From NCBI RefSeq assembly GCF_002115785.1, contig NZ_JFJY01000001.1:124001-188000 (forward strand): DNA of 64,000 nucleotides. Direction: 5' to 3'. A model generated the notes under the pieces. That model was not told the origin of the DNA and ran no database searches. It saw nothing but the letters and a program-made list of their open reading frames with translations. Shown piece by piece: positions 18,071 to 26,062 of the stretch. The DNA comes from Thalassospira sp. MCCC 1A03138. Its GTDB lineage: Bacteria > Pseudomonadota > Alphaproteobacteria > Rhodospirillales > Thalassospiraceae. Numbering within the stretch: position 1 is the stretch's first letter; the number at the start of each line of letters is the position of its first letter. The position numbers and the translations under genes are program-made.

Positions 18071-18853
18071 TCAGAGCTTTTCCGGCAGCGGAATGCCAAG
18101 CCACTTTTCGGCAATCGCGTTCAGACGGCCATCGGCAATCGATGCCGCAATGATCTCATTGACCTTGGCTTTGAACGCGTCCTCTTCCTTGTTCAGCCCC
18201 ACATAGCAAGGCGAATTTTTGATCAGGAATTTCGGTTCCGGCTTGCGCGGCGGGTTGCGTTCGATGATGGCCGCTGCCGTGACATTGCCAGTCGCAATCA
18301 GATCAACCTGGCCTGAAAGGAAGGCCGAAATCGTGCCGTTATTATCCTCATAACGTTTGATTTCGAGATCCGCCGGGGCAATTTTGGTCAGTTCCAGATC
18401 TTCAATCGCACCGCGCGTCACACCAACCGAATGCCCCGCAAGGTCTTCGGCACCCTTGACATCGATATCAGCCGGACCAAAAACGCCGTTATAGAACGGT
18501 GCATACGGATCGGTGAAATCAATCACCTTTTCACGGTCCGGGTTTTTGCCAAGGCTGGAAATCACCAGATCGACCTTGCCGGTGGTCAGATACGGGATAC
18601 GGTTGCTCGATGCGACCGGCACCAGTTCAAGCTTCACACCAAGATCGTCTGCGATCAGGGCCGCCATATCGATGTCATAGCCTTTGGGCTGCATGTCGGT
18701 ACCAACGCTTCCGAACGGCGGAAAGTCCTGCGGCACGGCGACTTTCAAAACGCCGGCTTCCTTGATGCTATCAAGCGCCCCTGCTGATACGCCTGCCAGC
18801 GGGGCCGCAATCATGGCAATCGCGGCGATGGTTGATTTCAGAAATTTGTTCAT
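18071..18853 (-). CDS. Periplasmic amino acid-binding protein of ABC transporter
   Basis: A 260-residue family 3 solute-binding protein with a cleavable signal peptide ending near SAGA (about residue 25). Mature start GVLKVAVPQDFPPFG, then GYDIDMAALIADDLG, the ligand-contact stretch DLVISSLGKNPDREKVIDFTDPY and a central hinge region. The double C-proximal cysteine seen in many GlnH-like proteins is not present; only one Cys is visible (NSPCYVG). Lead gene of the operon. Its upstream region carries the direct repeats at 18899-18922 and lies divergent from a FadR-type regulator. Confidence 0.92.
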   Translation of the reverse strand: MNKFLKSTIAAIAMIAAPLAGVSAGALDSIKEAGVLKVAVPQDFPPFGSVGTDMQPKGYDIDMAALIADDLGVKLELVPVASSNRIPYLTTGKVDLVISSLGKNPDREKVIDFTDPYAPFYNGVFGPADIDVKGAEDLAGHSVGVTRGAIEDLELTKIAPADLEIKRYEDNNGTISAFLSGQVDLIATGNVTAAAIIERNPPRKPEPKFLIKNSPCYVGLNKEEDAFKAKVNEIIAASIADGRLNAIAEKWLGIPLPEKL

Positions 18854-18898
18854 TTGCCTCTACCCGTATGAAAGTGGATTATTAGACTTATTTTTAAT

Positions 18899-18928
18899 CT
18901 GCATAAAATAACTGCATAAAATTTATGC
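18899..18928. promoter_or_regulatory. Direct repeats and palindrome upstream of amino acid ABC operon
   Basis: CTGCATAAAAT occurs at 18899-18909 and again at 18912-18922 (13-bp period). The second copy merges into a perfect palindrome GCATAAA-A-TTTATGC at 18914-18928. Located 46-75 bp upstream of the binding-protein start, in an AT-rich stretch. Likely an operator or promoter element; the factor is not identified. Confidence 0.5.
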
Positions 18929-19029
18929 TATTGTCCATGGATAAATTTCGTACTTGCGAAAAATCACAAGCTGATTAAAGCTATAACCCTTAAATATATT
19001 GGATTTTTGCACCGGATAAATTTTGATAC

Positions 19030-19046
19030 AACTGGTCAGACCAGTT
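19030..19046. promoter_or_regulatory. FadR-type operator (perfect palindrome)
   Basis: AACTGGTCAGACCAGTT, 17 bp, symmetric about A19038, matching the TGGTCNGACCA pattern bound by FadR-subfamily GntR regulators. It ends 11 bp before the start of just such a regulator, which argues for autoregulation. Confidence 0.8.
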
Positions 19047-19057
19047 ATGGGAAACGC

Positions 19058-19735
19058 ATGACACGCACTGAAACCGCCCCGGAACGCGCCGCGCGCGCCA
19101 TTCGCAACCTGATTAAAAGCAACGGCTTAGGTCCCGGCGACTCTTTACCGGCCCAGCGCGAACTGGCCGCCACCCTTGGCATCAGCCGCGCCAGCCTGCG
19201 CGAGGCGCTCGCAACGCTTGAAGCCATGGGACTGATCCGGGTTCAGGCCGGCAAGGGCGCCTATGTCGCCGATCCCCATGACGGAATGCCGCGCGATGAC
19301 AATCAGAAACGTCAGGCCGCGCAGGTCTATCAGTTCCGCCTTGCGATCGAGCCCTATGTCGCGGGCCTCGCCGCACAGGCCCGCACCCGCGATCATCTGA
19401 TCGCCCTTCAACGCAGCATCGACGACATGCAAACCGCGTTCGAGGCTGACGACCTGATCACGGCCGCCAATGCCGATACCGAATTTCATGAAATCCTGCT
19501 GTCCGCATCGGGCAATCCGCTATTTGCCGCCGCGATCTTCCCGACGGCGCAAACCATCCATGAAAACCAGATGCTGCCCTTTGCCAATGCGGCCGCGATC
19601 AAGGCACCGTTGCGCGAACATGAACAGATCCTGCGCTATGTACGTGACCGCAATCCATCAGGTGCACGCGATGCCATGCATTTCCACGTACTCAGTGCCG
19701 CGACCCGGGCCAATATTGCCTTCCTGCGCCCGTAG
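19058..19735 (+). CDS. FadR/GntR (FCD) family regulator
   Basis: A 225-residue repressor-type protein. The N-terminal winged helix has LGPGDSLPAQRELAATLGIS followed by RASLREALATLEAMGLIRV; the C-terminal FCD domain is all-helical with metal-ligand-like residues in DTEFHEILLSASGNP and the late His in HFHVLSAATR. ATG 19058 follows GGGA; the frame is open 17 codons further, but that region is occupied by the operator. Divergent from the polar amino acid ABC operon, so control of that operon by the amino acid or a catabolite is inferred. Confidence 0.88.
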   Translation: MTRTETAPERAARAIRNLIKSNGLGPGDSLPAQRELAATLGISRASLREALATLEAMGLIRVQAGKGAYVADPHDGMPRDDNQKRQAAQVYQFRLAIEPYVAGLAAQARTRDHLIALQRSIDDMQTAFEADDLITAANADTEFHEILLSASGNPLFAAAIFPTAQTIHENQMLPFANAAAIKAPLREHEQILRYVRDRNPSGARDAMHFHVLSAATRANIAFLRP

Positions 19736-19767
19736 GGTATGGCCACGTAAAACGTACAGATAAAACA

Positions 19768-19799
19768 AAACCCCCACCCGGTTGCCCGGATGGGGGTTT
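19768..19799. terminator. Bidirectional terminator, FadR regulator / cspA
   Basis: AAACCCCCA and TGGGGGTTT arms enclose CCCGG-containing loop that can extend the stem; lies between convergent genes. Confidence 0.8.
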
Positions 19800-19836
19800 C
19801 GCAAATCAGCGCCCTCGCAAGCGAAGGCAAACCGAA

Positions 19837-20046
19837 TTAGGCAGCGGTCAGATCGTCAGCCGAAACGCGGCCCGAACGTGAGTCGGTGCGCAGTTCGTAG
19901 TTGATCTTGTCGCCTTCCTGCGGGTGATTCATGCCAGCGCGCTCAACGGCGCTGATGTGCAGGAATACGTCATTTCCGCCTTCGTCCGGCTGAATGAAAC
20001 CAAAGCCTTTGGTTGCGTTGAACCATTTAACGGTACCAGTTGCCAT
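19837..20046 (-). CDS. cspA: Cold-shock protein, CspA family
   Basis: A 69-residue single cold-shock domain protein, normal family length, an RNA chaperone that melts secondary structure. RNP1 is KGFGFIQP and RNP2 is DVFLHIS, preceded by GTVKWFNATKG. ATG 20046 has AAAGGAG; the longer upstream frame lacks homology. It follows the DEAD-box helicase gene by 78 bp on the same strand, making a two-gene cold-adaptation unit. Confidence 0.95.
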   Translation of the reverse strand: MATGTVKWFNATKGFGFIQPDEGGNDVFLHISAVERAGMNHPQEGDKINYELRTDSRSGRVSADDLTAA

Positions 20047-20124
20047 CTTTAAATCTCCTTTAGAGTGTCGATTGGCGTTACGGTGCATCCCGCGTGGATG
20101 CACCAATCAGTTTGGAAAGCTGCC

Positions 20125-21942
20125 TCAGGCGGTTTCACGCCTGCTGCGGTTTCCGGAATTGTTTTCAGAACGGCGTTCGCCATTCGGGCGCGCGCCCGGA
20201 CGACCACCTACTGGCTTGCCGGGGCGCGCACGACCAGGACGTGCGTTGCGGGCTGCCGGTTTGCCGGGCTGACCCGGCTTACCATTTGCAGTCGCACCGT
20301 TGCCGGTTGTGCGGCGCTCGTCCGAGCTGCCAAGGAATGAAAGGTTGGATGCAATGCGATTGTCACCGCCGCCCGTCCCGTTCGAAGTCACCTTTTTCGG
20401 TGTCCGAACCCGGTTATCGCCATTGGCGCTGCGGGTATCACGGGCATCGCGGCTATCACGACCTTCACGACGCGCGCCGTCTCGGGCCTGCGGACGGGCC
20501 GCTGCGGCGCGATCAGTACGCTCGTTATTGCGATCGTTGCGATCCGCACCCCCCTTGATGCCGCCCTTGTAACGGCCGGAATTTTCCGATCCGCTGGCGA
20601 CATCGCGCGTGGTTTCTTCGGTGCGACGACGATCATTGCTCCGGTCATTGCGATCATTACGACCTCGGGCGTCATTGCGCCCCTGACCGTTACGACCACC
20701 TGCACCCGGACGACCTCCGCCATTCCGGCCACGCCCATTGCCATTGCTGGCCCGACGATCGGGATTGGCATCGCGTTCGGCTTTTGAAATCGCGTCCTGC
20801 TCGGCGGCTGCCTTGGCATCGCGACGATCGATTACCGGGATCGACTGTCGGGTGGTTTTTTCGATATCACGCAGAAGACCGCGTTCTTCCTCGTCACAGA
20901 ATGCAATCGCCGAACCGCTGGCACCACCGCGGGCGGTACGACCGATACGGTGCACATAGCTTTCCGGGACATTCGGAAGTTCGAAATTCACAACATGGGT
21001 CACACCGTCGACATCAATACCGCGTGCGGCAATGTCGGTTGCGACCAGAACGCCGATCTGACCATCCTTGAACGCGTTCAAGGCACGTTCGCGCTGATTC
21101 TGGCTTTTGTTGCCATGAATCGCTGCAGCACTGATCTTGCAGCTTTCAAGATGACGCGCCACACGATCGGCCCCGCGCTTGGTGCGGGTGAAAACAAGGG
21201 TACGTTTGAAAAGCGGGTTATCAAGCAATTCTGCCAGAAGCTGACGCTTGCGGTTTTTCTCGATCATATAGACCGACTGCTCGACACGTTCCTGGGTCGT
21301 GGCAACCGGGGTCACCGAAACCTTGACCGGATCGGAAAGCATATCACCGGCAAGCTGACCAATCTGGGTCGGCATGGTGGCCGAGAAGAACAGGTTCTGA
21401 CGATCACGCGGCAACATCTTGATGATGCGTTTGATCGGCGGCAGGAAGCCAAGATCAAGCATGTGATCGGCTTCGTCGAGCACGACGACATCAACATTGT
21501 TAAGTTTCAGCTTGCCTGCATCAATGTGATCAAGCAAACGGCCCGGCGTTGCGACAAGAACGTCCACACCCGGCGTAATCGCCTTGATCTGCGGACCATG
21601 CGCAACCCCGCCAACAACAACAGCAACCGTGGTGTTCATGAAGCGGCCATAGGCACGGAAGCTGTCGCCAATCTGGGCGGCCAGTTCACGCGTCGGCGCC
21701 AGCACAAGCACACGGCATGATTTCGCCGGGGTACGGGTTTCGTTTTTGGAAAGACGGTCCAAGATCGGCAGTGCAAAAGCAGCGGTCTTGCCAGTGCCGG
21801 TCTGTGCGATCCCCAGAAGGTCTTTGCCTTCAAGGAGAGATGGGATGGCCTGTGCCTGGATCGGCGTTGGCGCATCATAGCCTTCATGCTTGAGAGCGCG
21901 AAGGACGGGCTCGGCCAGGCCGAGATCCGAAAATTGGGTCAA
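20125..21942 (-). CDS. DEAD-box RNA helicase with long R/N/G-rich tail
   Basis: A 605-residue RNA helicase of the RhlE/CsdA style. The core (residues 1 to about 385) has the Q motif with PTPIQAQAIP, Walker A AQTGTGKT, PTRELA, TPGRL, DEAD at 156-159 followed by His160, SAT, and HRIGRTARGG. Residues about 385-605 form a low-complexity basic tail rich in Arg, Asn, Gly and Asp, expected to be disordered and RNA-binding. Together with downstream cspA it probably restructures mRNA and ribosome precursors in the cold. Its leader is long and may hold a thermosensing structure. Confidence 0.92.
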   Translation of the reverse strand: MTQFSDLGLAEPVLRALKHEGYDAPTPIQAQAIPSLLEGKDLLGIAQTGTGKTAAFALPILDRLSKNETRTPAKSCRVLVLAPTRELAAQIGDSFRAYGRFMNTTVAVVVGGVAHGPQIKAITPGVDVLVATPGRLLDHIDAGKLKLNNVDVVVLDEADHMLDLGFLPPIKRIIKMLPRDRQNLFFSATMPTQIGQLAGDMLSDPVKVSVTPVATTQERVEQSVYMIEKNRKRQLLAELLDNPLFKRTLVFTRTKRGADRVARHLESCKISAAAIHGNKSQNQRERALNAFKDGQIGVLVATDIAARGIDVDGVTHVVNFELPNVPESYVHRIGRTARGGASGSAIAFCDEEERGLLRDIEKTTRQSIPVIDRRDAKAAAEQDAISKAERDANPDRRASNGNGRGRNGGGRPGAGGRNGQGRNDARGRNDRNDRSNDRRRTEETTRDVASGSENSGRYKGGIKGGADRNDRNNERTDRAAAARPQARDGARREGRDSRDARDTRSANGDNRVRTPKKVTSNGTGGGDNRIASNLSFLGSSDERRTTGNGATANGKPGQPGKPAARNARPGRARPGKPVGGRPGARPNGERRSENNSGNRSRRETA

Positions 21943-22263
21943 ATAAAAGTATCTCTTGGTATTGCGGCAGCAGAGGGAAGGGAATCGGCCCTTGAATGTA
22001 TTACGTCAGCTCTGCGCCTTGCATATTCTTTCGGAAAAGCCCGCGTAGTAGGGCCCTTCAATGCGGTTTTCCGGTAGATCACTCAACAGGCGAGGCCAAT
22101 AAAGTCCCCTCTACGCTTCTGGAGCGATCAGATAACAAGGGCAACATGCGCAGAGTTTTGTCTGCTTGTCAAACACCATGTTTGTCATGGGCCACGCTTA
22201 ATTTGCAAACAAGCCCGTCACTTAAGCAGCGCGGGCTTGTTTTGATTGCAAATATTCTTGTTC
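21943..22263. other. Long leader region of the helicase gene
   Basis: A 321-bp gap. On the minus strand TTGACA (22172-22167) could be a -35 element but no good -10 is obvious. The motif GGCCCTT(G/C)AATG recurs at about 21987 and 22055, giving two related segments in the putative leader. The left end of the NPC-protein terminator (22208-22241) also lies here. No gene seen. Confidence 0.5.
22208..22241 (-). terminator. Terminator of the sulfur/NPC-protein operon
   Basis: AACAAGCCCG and CGGGCTTGTT, 10-bp arms with a 14-nt loop, 22 bp after the NPC-protein stop; TTTGC follows on the minus strand. Confidence 0.75.
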
Positions 22264-22641
22264 CTAGTTGGCAGAACAAGGGCTCCCTGCCCCGCAAGGA
22301 TTATATGCCGCACACGGATTTTCTGCTGCGCACGGGTTAAACGCCGCACACGGGTTGGCACCGCACGGCGCTGCGGCACATGGATTTGCTGCGCAAGGAT
22401 TATAACCCGCACAGGGATTCGCAGCACATGGGTTATAGCCCGCACAAGGGTTCGCCGAACAGGGGTTCGATCCGCACGGATTACCCGCACACGGATTACA
22501 CCCGACCGCCGGATTGTTGGCCGGGTTCGATATTGCCGGTGGATTGGCGGGCGCGCTGGTGTGATGATAATGATCAAACGCCACCGCACCGCTGGCCGCG
22601 AGGAACACCGCGCCAAACAGGATTGTATTTTTCTCGCTCAT
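22264..22641 (-). CDS. Cys-rich NPC-repeat protein coupled to sulfur transporter
   Basis: A 125-residue protein with an N-terminal hydrophobic segment (about residues 7-22, anchor or signal), the His-containing DHYHHTS, a short Pro-rich linker, then about 78 residues that are almost entirely short Asn-Pro-Cys units (NPCA, GYNPCAA, AENPCA). I count 15 cysteines, all in this region and mostly in NPC context spaced 4-6 residues apart. I recognise no named family. Its ATG overlaps the TGA of the YeeE-like transporter gene (ATGA), so the two are translationally coupled; a tandem rhodanese gene is upstream. A periplasmic or membrane-tethered carrier of persulfide or metal is an inference from context only. 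Confidence 0.75.
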   Translation of the reverse strand: MSEKNTILFGAVFLAASGAVAFDHYHHTSAPANPPAISNPANNPAVGCNPCAGNPCGSNPCSANPCAGYNPCAANPCAGYNPCAANPCAAAPCGANPCAAFNPCAAENPCAAYNPCGAGSPCSAN

Positions 22642-23846
22642 GACTTTTTAAATCCGTCCATGCCAAATACTGGGCGCAGCGCAATACCGATCCAGCTACC
22701 GGCAAAGGCCATCACAAACCAGAGCCAACCATGCACGCTGCCCGAGGCGATGCCGCTAAACAACGCCCCGATATTGCAGCCAAACGCCAGCCGCGCGCCA
22801 TAGCCCATCAAAATCCCACCAACTGCCGCCGCCAGAAGCGACGCAAACGGCACCTTCACTTTGGGCGCGAATTTGCCCGCAAGGCTTGCGGCCAATGCCG
22901 CCCCGATCACGATGCCGAAATTCATCACCGACGTATTATCCGCCAGCACCGAATTTGAAAGCGCCTTGGCCGGACCGGCCCAGTTCCAGAATTCCCAGGT
23001 TTCAACCGGCATGCCGATACCTTGGGCGATCTTCGCCCCCCAAAGCCCGAACCCGAACGTGATCGACCACGGATGCCCCGCACTCAGAAGCGTTGCAACA
23101 TTAAGCCCGGCCAGAAGGATACCCGTCCCGACCAACGGCCACGGACCATGCAGCAACCGGGCAAAGCCCGCACGCGGTGCCACCGGTGCGGTTTCAATCG
23201 AACCATGGGCGCGTTTTTCAACCCAGATCGTGATCAACGCCACCAAAGCCAGACCGGCAAAGGTCACGCCCAACCCGCCCCAGATGCCAAATTCGGTTCC
23301 GAGGCTCATGGGCGGCATGGAAGGCAGTTCAAGCCACATCGGCAAATGTGCGGTGCCGATCACAGCGCCCACGATAAAGAACACAAGCGTCAGCAACATG
23401 CGCGCACTGCCGCCGCCAACCGTAAACAGCGTCCCCGATCCGCATCCGCCGCCAAGCTGCATGCCAAGGCCGAACATGAACGCGCCGACCAAAACCGAAA
23501 CACCAACCGGTGCCACCGCGCCGACAATCGGAGTGCCAAGTGGTGCGCCGATGGCAAGCAAGGGAATAAACGCCGCCGCGGCAATGCCGATCATCAAAAG
23601 CTGGGCCCGCATCGCGCGGCCGCGCTTTTCGACCGAAAACCGCCGCCAGCCGCCGGTAAAACCGAATGACGCATGATAAAGGGCAATGCCCAACAACCCG
23701 CCAAGGCCATAAAGCACGGCCTGATGGATATCGACGGCCTGCGCAATCAGCACCGCGACAATCACAAACAGGATCGCCGTGACGGCTGCGGGCCCTTTGT
23801 CAAAACTAAAGCCCGAAGTACGGACATTAAGGGTCGTTTCAGACAT
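22638..23846 (-). CDS. YeeE/YedE (TsuA-like) sulfur-compound transporter
   Basis: A 402-residue polytopic inner-membrane protein with roughly ten or more helices. It carries the two cysteine motifs of the family, LGGGCGSGT in the first half and FGCNIGALFSGIASGS in the second, which in the thiosulfate transporter TsuA line the conduction path. The early segment HASFGFTGGWR has Phe where some TsuA proteins have another Cys. Substrate is therefore probably thiosulfate or a related sulfur species. It lies between a periplasmic tandem rhodanese gene (106 bp upstream, with an intercistronic stem-loop) and the NPC-repeat protein gene, which it overlaps by 4 bp. Confidence 0.88.
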   Translation of the reverse strand: MSETTLNVRTSGFSFDKGPAAVTAILFVIVAVLIAQAVDIHQAVLYGLGGLLGIALYHASFGFTGGWRRFSVEKRGRAMRAQLLMIGIAAAAFIPLLAIGAPLGTPIVGAVAPVGVSVLVGAFMFGLGMQLGGGCGSGTLFTVGGGSARMLLTLVFFIVGAVIGTAHLPMWLELPSMPPMSLGTEFGIWGGLGVTFAGLALVALITIWVEKRAHGSIETAPVAPRAGFARLLHGPWPLVGTGILLAGLNVATLLSAGHPWSITFGFGLWGAKIAQGIGMPVETWEFWNWAGPAKALSNSVLADNTSVMNFGIVIGAALAASLAGKFAPKVKVPFASLLAAAVGGILMGYGARLAFGCNIGALFSGIASGSVHGWLWFVMAFAGSWIGIALRPVFGMDGFKKS

Positions 23847-23884
23847 GGTGGTGACGCTCTATCTGACTGGAAACCTGATAACGA

Positions 23885-23909
23885 ACGGAACCGGGCAAAC
23901 CGGTTCCGT
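23885..23909. repeat. Intercistronic stem-loop, rhodanese / transporter
   Basis: ACGGAACCGG and CCGGTTCCGT, perfect 10-bp arms with a 5-nt loop, in the 106-bp gap inside the sulfur operon. No T-run follows on the minus strand, so partial termination, processing or mRNA protection is more likely than full termination. Confidence 0.55.
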
Positions 23910-23952
23910 CAAAACATCGTGCATTATAGGGGTGTTACGCCGTATTTCCGAA

Positions 23953-24876
23953 TTATTCCGGAACAACCACGTCGCGCGACGGATCAGCCGCCCATTCGGT
24001 CATGGAGCCGTCATACATCCGGGTGTTTTTGTTGCCCATCACTTCCGAAAGGCCAAACCACGCAACCGATGCCCAATGGCCGGTATTGCAATAGGTGATT
24101 TCATCACCGTCTTTCGACACACCGGCATTTTCGACAAGGCCGCTGATCACATCGGATGCAACAAACTGGCCTTTCTGATCATCATAAAACGCCGACTGTT
24201 CGATATTGACCGCACCGGGGATTGCACCGGCACGCGCCACGACGGGGCTGGTCTGTTCACCGCGGAACTGTGCCGACGGACGCGCATCAACCAGCGCGAC
24301 GCCATTTTCACGCGCCTTGGCAACATCATCGGCCGTCGCCAGAAGCTCCGGGCGGAAATTGGCATTGAATGCCACAGCCTGCGGGGCGACCGCGTCGGTT
24401 GAAACCGGCTTGCCGGCTGCTTCCCAGGCACGCTGCCCGCCATCAAGAATGGTCACCGCATCATGGCCCAGCACCTTAAAGGTCCAGTAAACACGGGTCG
24501 CCGAACCAAAATCCGAGCTGTTCTGACCGGCCGGCACGACAACAACCTGTTTGTCATTATCAATGCCAAGGCTGCCGATCCGGGCCGAAATCACATCAAC
24601 CGGCGGCAACTGGCCGACAACATCACCCACCTTGGCACGCCAGCCGAACTTGCCATAGGGCGCAAAAACCGCACCGGGAACATGCCCGGCATCATAGGGG
24701 CTGCCTTCCTTGTTCAGCGACCGGATATCGACAACCACCAAAGACGGGTTATCAAGATTATCCGAAAGCCACGCGGCATCAACCAGCGGCTTTTCGGTCA
24801 GGCGCTCGGCCTGAGCGGCAGAACCCGCAAAGACAATCGCCACTGCCGCAACGGCAGAAAGAATAAGAGAACGCAT
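23953..24876 (-). CDS. Periplasmic tandem-rhodanese sulfurtransferase
   Basis: A 307-residue exported protein (signal peptide ending near AAQA, residue 22) with two rhodanese domains. The N-terminal domain (about 28-155) keeps structural motifs (VVDIRS, YDAGHVPGA) but has VVPAGQNSSDFG where an active loop would be, so it is probably inactive. The C-terminal domain (about 165-300) has DARPSAQFRGE and the active loop YCNTGHWAS with Cys263. It resembles thiosulfate/3-mercaptopyruvate sulfurtransferases. In the periplasm it could form persulfide from thiosulfate for the adjacent transporter and Cys-rich protein. First gene of the operon, with its own promoter at 24917-24946. Confidence 0.88.
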   Translation of the reverse strand: MRSLILSAVAAVAIVFAGSAAQAERLTEKPLVDAAWLSDNLDNPSLVVVDIRSLNKEGSPYDAGHVPGAVFAPYGKFGWRAKVGDVVGQLPPVDVISARIGSLGIDNDKQVVVVPAGQNSSDFGSATRVYWTFKVLGHDAVTILDGGQRAWEAAGKPVSTDAVAPQAVAFNANFRPELLATADDVAKARENGVALVDARPSAQFRGEQTSPVVARAGAIPGAVNIEQSAFYDDQKGQFVASDVISGLVENAGVSKDGDEITYCNTGHWASVAWFGLSEVMGNKNTRMYDGSMTEWAADPSRDVVVPE

Positions 24877-24916
24877 GGGGCCTGTCTCCGATGTGGTGAA
24901 TTAGAAATTTGTGAAA

Positions 24917-24946
24917 TCTATATAATCACCATACATCTGATGTCAA
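24917..24946 (-). promoter_or_regulatory. Sigma-70-like promoter of the sulfur operon
   Basis: On the minus strand TTGACA (24946-24941) is followed after 16-18 bp by TATATA/TATAGA (24924-24917), about 40 bp upstream of the rhodanese start. Surrounding DNA is very AT-rich. Confidence 0.55.
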
Positions 24947-25022
24947 TTAATATATAATAACAGTTATTTTTTGTTATAATGACAAACATTAGTGATTGAG
25001 CATCCCCCGCAACCTTTAAACG

Positions 25023-25748
25023 CTAGGGCCGCAACCCATTAAGATACCGCGCATATTCGCGCGCAAACGCGCCATGGGTTTCGCTGTTGCGCAAGGCAGG
25101 CGGGCGGGTCAGGAAGCCATGCAGGGCAGCGATGATGAATTCTGCCACCGAAGACGGTTCGATATCGGTGCGGATGGTTTTATTGAACTGTCCATGGCCC
25201 AGATGCAGCGCCAGACCGCGCCGCCAGTATCGGTAAACTCCATCAATCCGCTTGCGCAGATTTTCATCAAGTTCCGCCGCCCCCGACGCCAGCCGTGCCA
25301 GCGGACAACCGCCTTCAAGCAGTTTCGGCGCATCCTTGGTACCAAGGCAATCCACCTGCCCCATCATCACCGGCAGGATATCATCCGCCCCGTCAAGCGG
25401 CCGCAGCCAAACATCATCAATATATTGCGGCAGGCATTCCTCGATCACGGCATGGGCAAGTTTGGCCTTGCCGGGGAAATGATGATAAAGCGCGCCCTTG
25501 GTCGTGCCGGTCCGTTCCAGGATCTGATTGATCGATGCCCCGGCAAACCCGGCCATGCGGATTTCATAAAACGCCGCATCAAGGATCAGCTTGCGGGTTG
25601 CCTGCGGATTGCGGGGCTGTCGGGTCGTCGCCAGCGCATTTTGCGCATGGTCGGCAATGGCATTTTCAATCGTGCCCTCATCGACCGGATCATCCGGATG
25701 GGAGATCCGGGCCAGTGCGGCAGTAATGCTAAAGGGCGGTTTGCTCAT
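25023..25748 (-). CDS. TetR family transcriptional regulator
   Basis: A 241-residue regulator. Unusually, about 45 hydrophilic residues precede the DNA-binding domain, which reads ATRKLILDAAFYEIRMAGF then GASINQILERTGTTKGALYHHFPGK. The remainder is a helical ligand domain with LEGGCPLARLA. The open frame runs to 25853, but ATG 25748 is preferred; a strong ribosome site is not evident. It is on the same strand as and 146 bp upstream of the sulfur operon, which has its own promoter, so its target may be that operon, its own gene, or something elsewhere. Confidence 0.85.
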   Translation of the reverse strand: MSKPPFSITAALARISHPDDPVDEGTIENAIADHAQNALATTRQPRNPQATRKLILDAAFYEIRMAGFAGASINQILERTGTTKGALYHHFPGKAKLAHAVIEECLPQYIDDVWLRPLDGADDILPVMMGQVDCLGTKDAPKLLEGGCPLARLASGAAELDENLRKRIDGVYRYWRRGLALHLGHGQFNKTIRTDIEPSSVAEFIIAALHGFLTRPPALRNSETHGAFAREYARYLNGLRP

Positions 25749-26062
25749 GATTTTTATATCTTGTGCCATGTTCGATAAGGCTGTCCAAGGTTCCCCTGTT
25801 TTTGCCCCAAGGTCAATATGAGAGCACATCGAACCCAACGTGACCTTGCGCACAGTATCCCCGCGCGTGCGATGATCCAGCCCCTTGCAATTACATGTAA
25901 ACCAGTCTCTATTACGGGATTGCGGGCCGGTGATACGGCCCCCATATCCGGCCAGAAATAAAACCGGAAACGTTCAGAACCACGCCCGGAACCACGCCCA
26001 ACGCCACCCTGACACGATTATGGTGGCATGCGATCACAGGATCGCATTCGATCGGAAAGCAG
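25749..26062. other. Divergent intergenic region, TetR / nadK
   Basis: A 314-bp gap without a gene. It contains CAAGGTCA (25808-25815) and TGACCTTG (25841-25848) as separated inverted arms, the palindrome TTACATGTAA (25891-25900), a 12-bp tandem repeat of GAACCACGCCC near 25976-25999, and the inverted repeat at 26028-26047. Confidence 0.5.
26028..26047. promoter_or_regulatory. Inverted repeat in the nadK leader
   Basis: ATGCGATC-ACAG-GATCGCAT, perfect 8-bp arms with a 4-nt loop, 16 bp before the nadK start and just upstream of its GGAAAG ribosome site. Could be an operator or an mRNA hairpin limiting translation. Confidence 0.5.

Noticed and set aside
22264-22490. Repeated DNA as a CRISPR array or minisatellite
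   Set aside because: Units are 9-30 bp in-frame coding repeats without unique spacers of constant length, inside a gene with a start overlapping its upstream neighbour.
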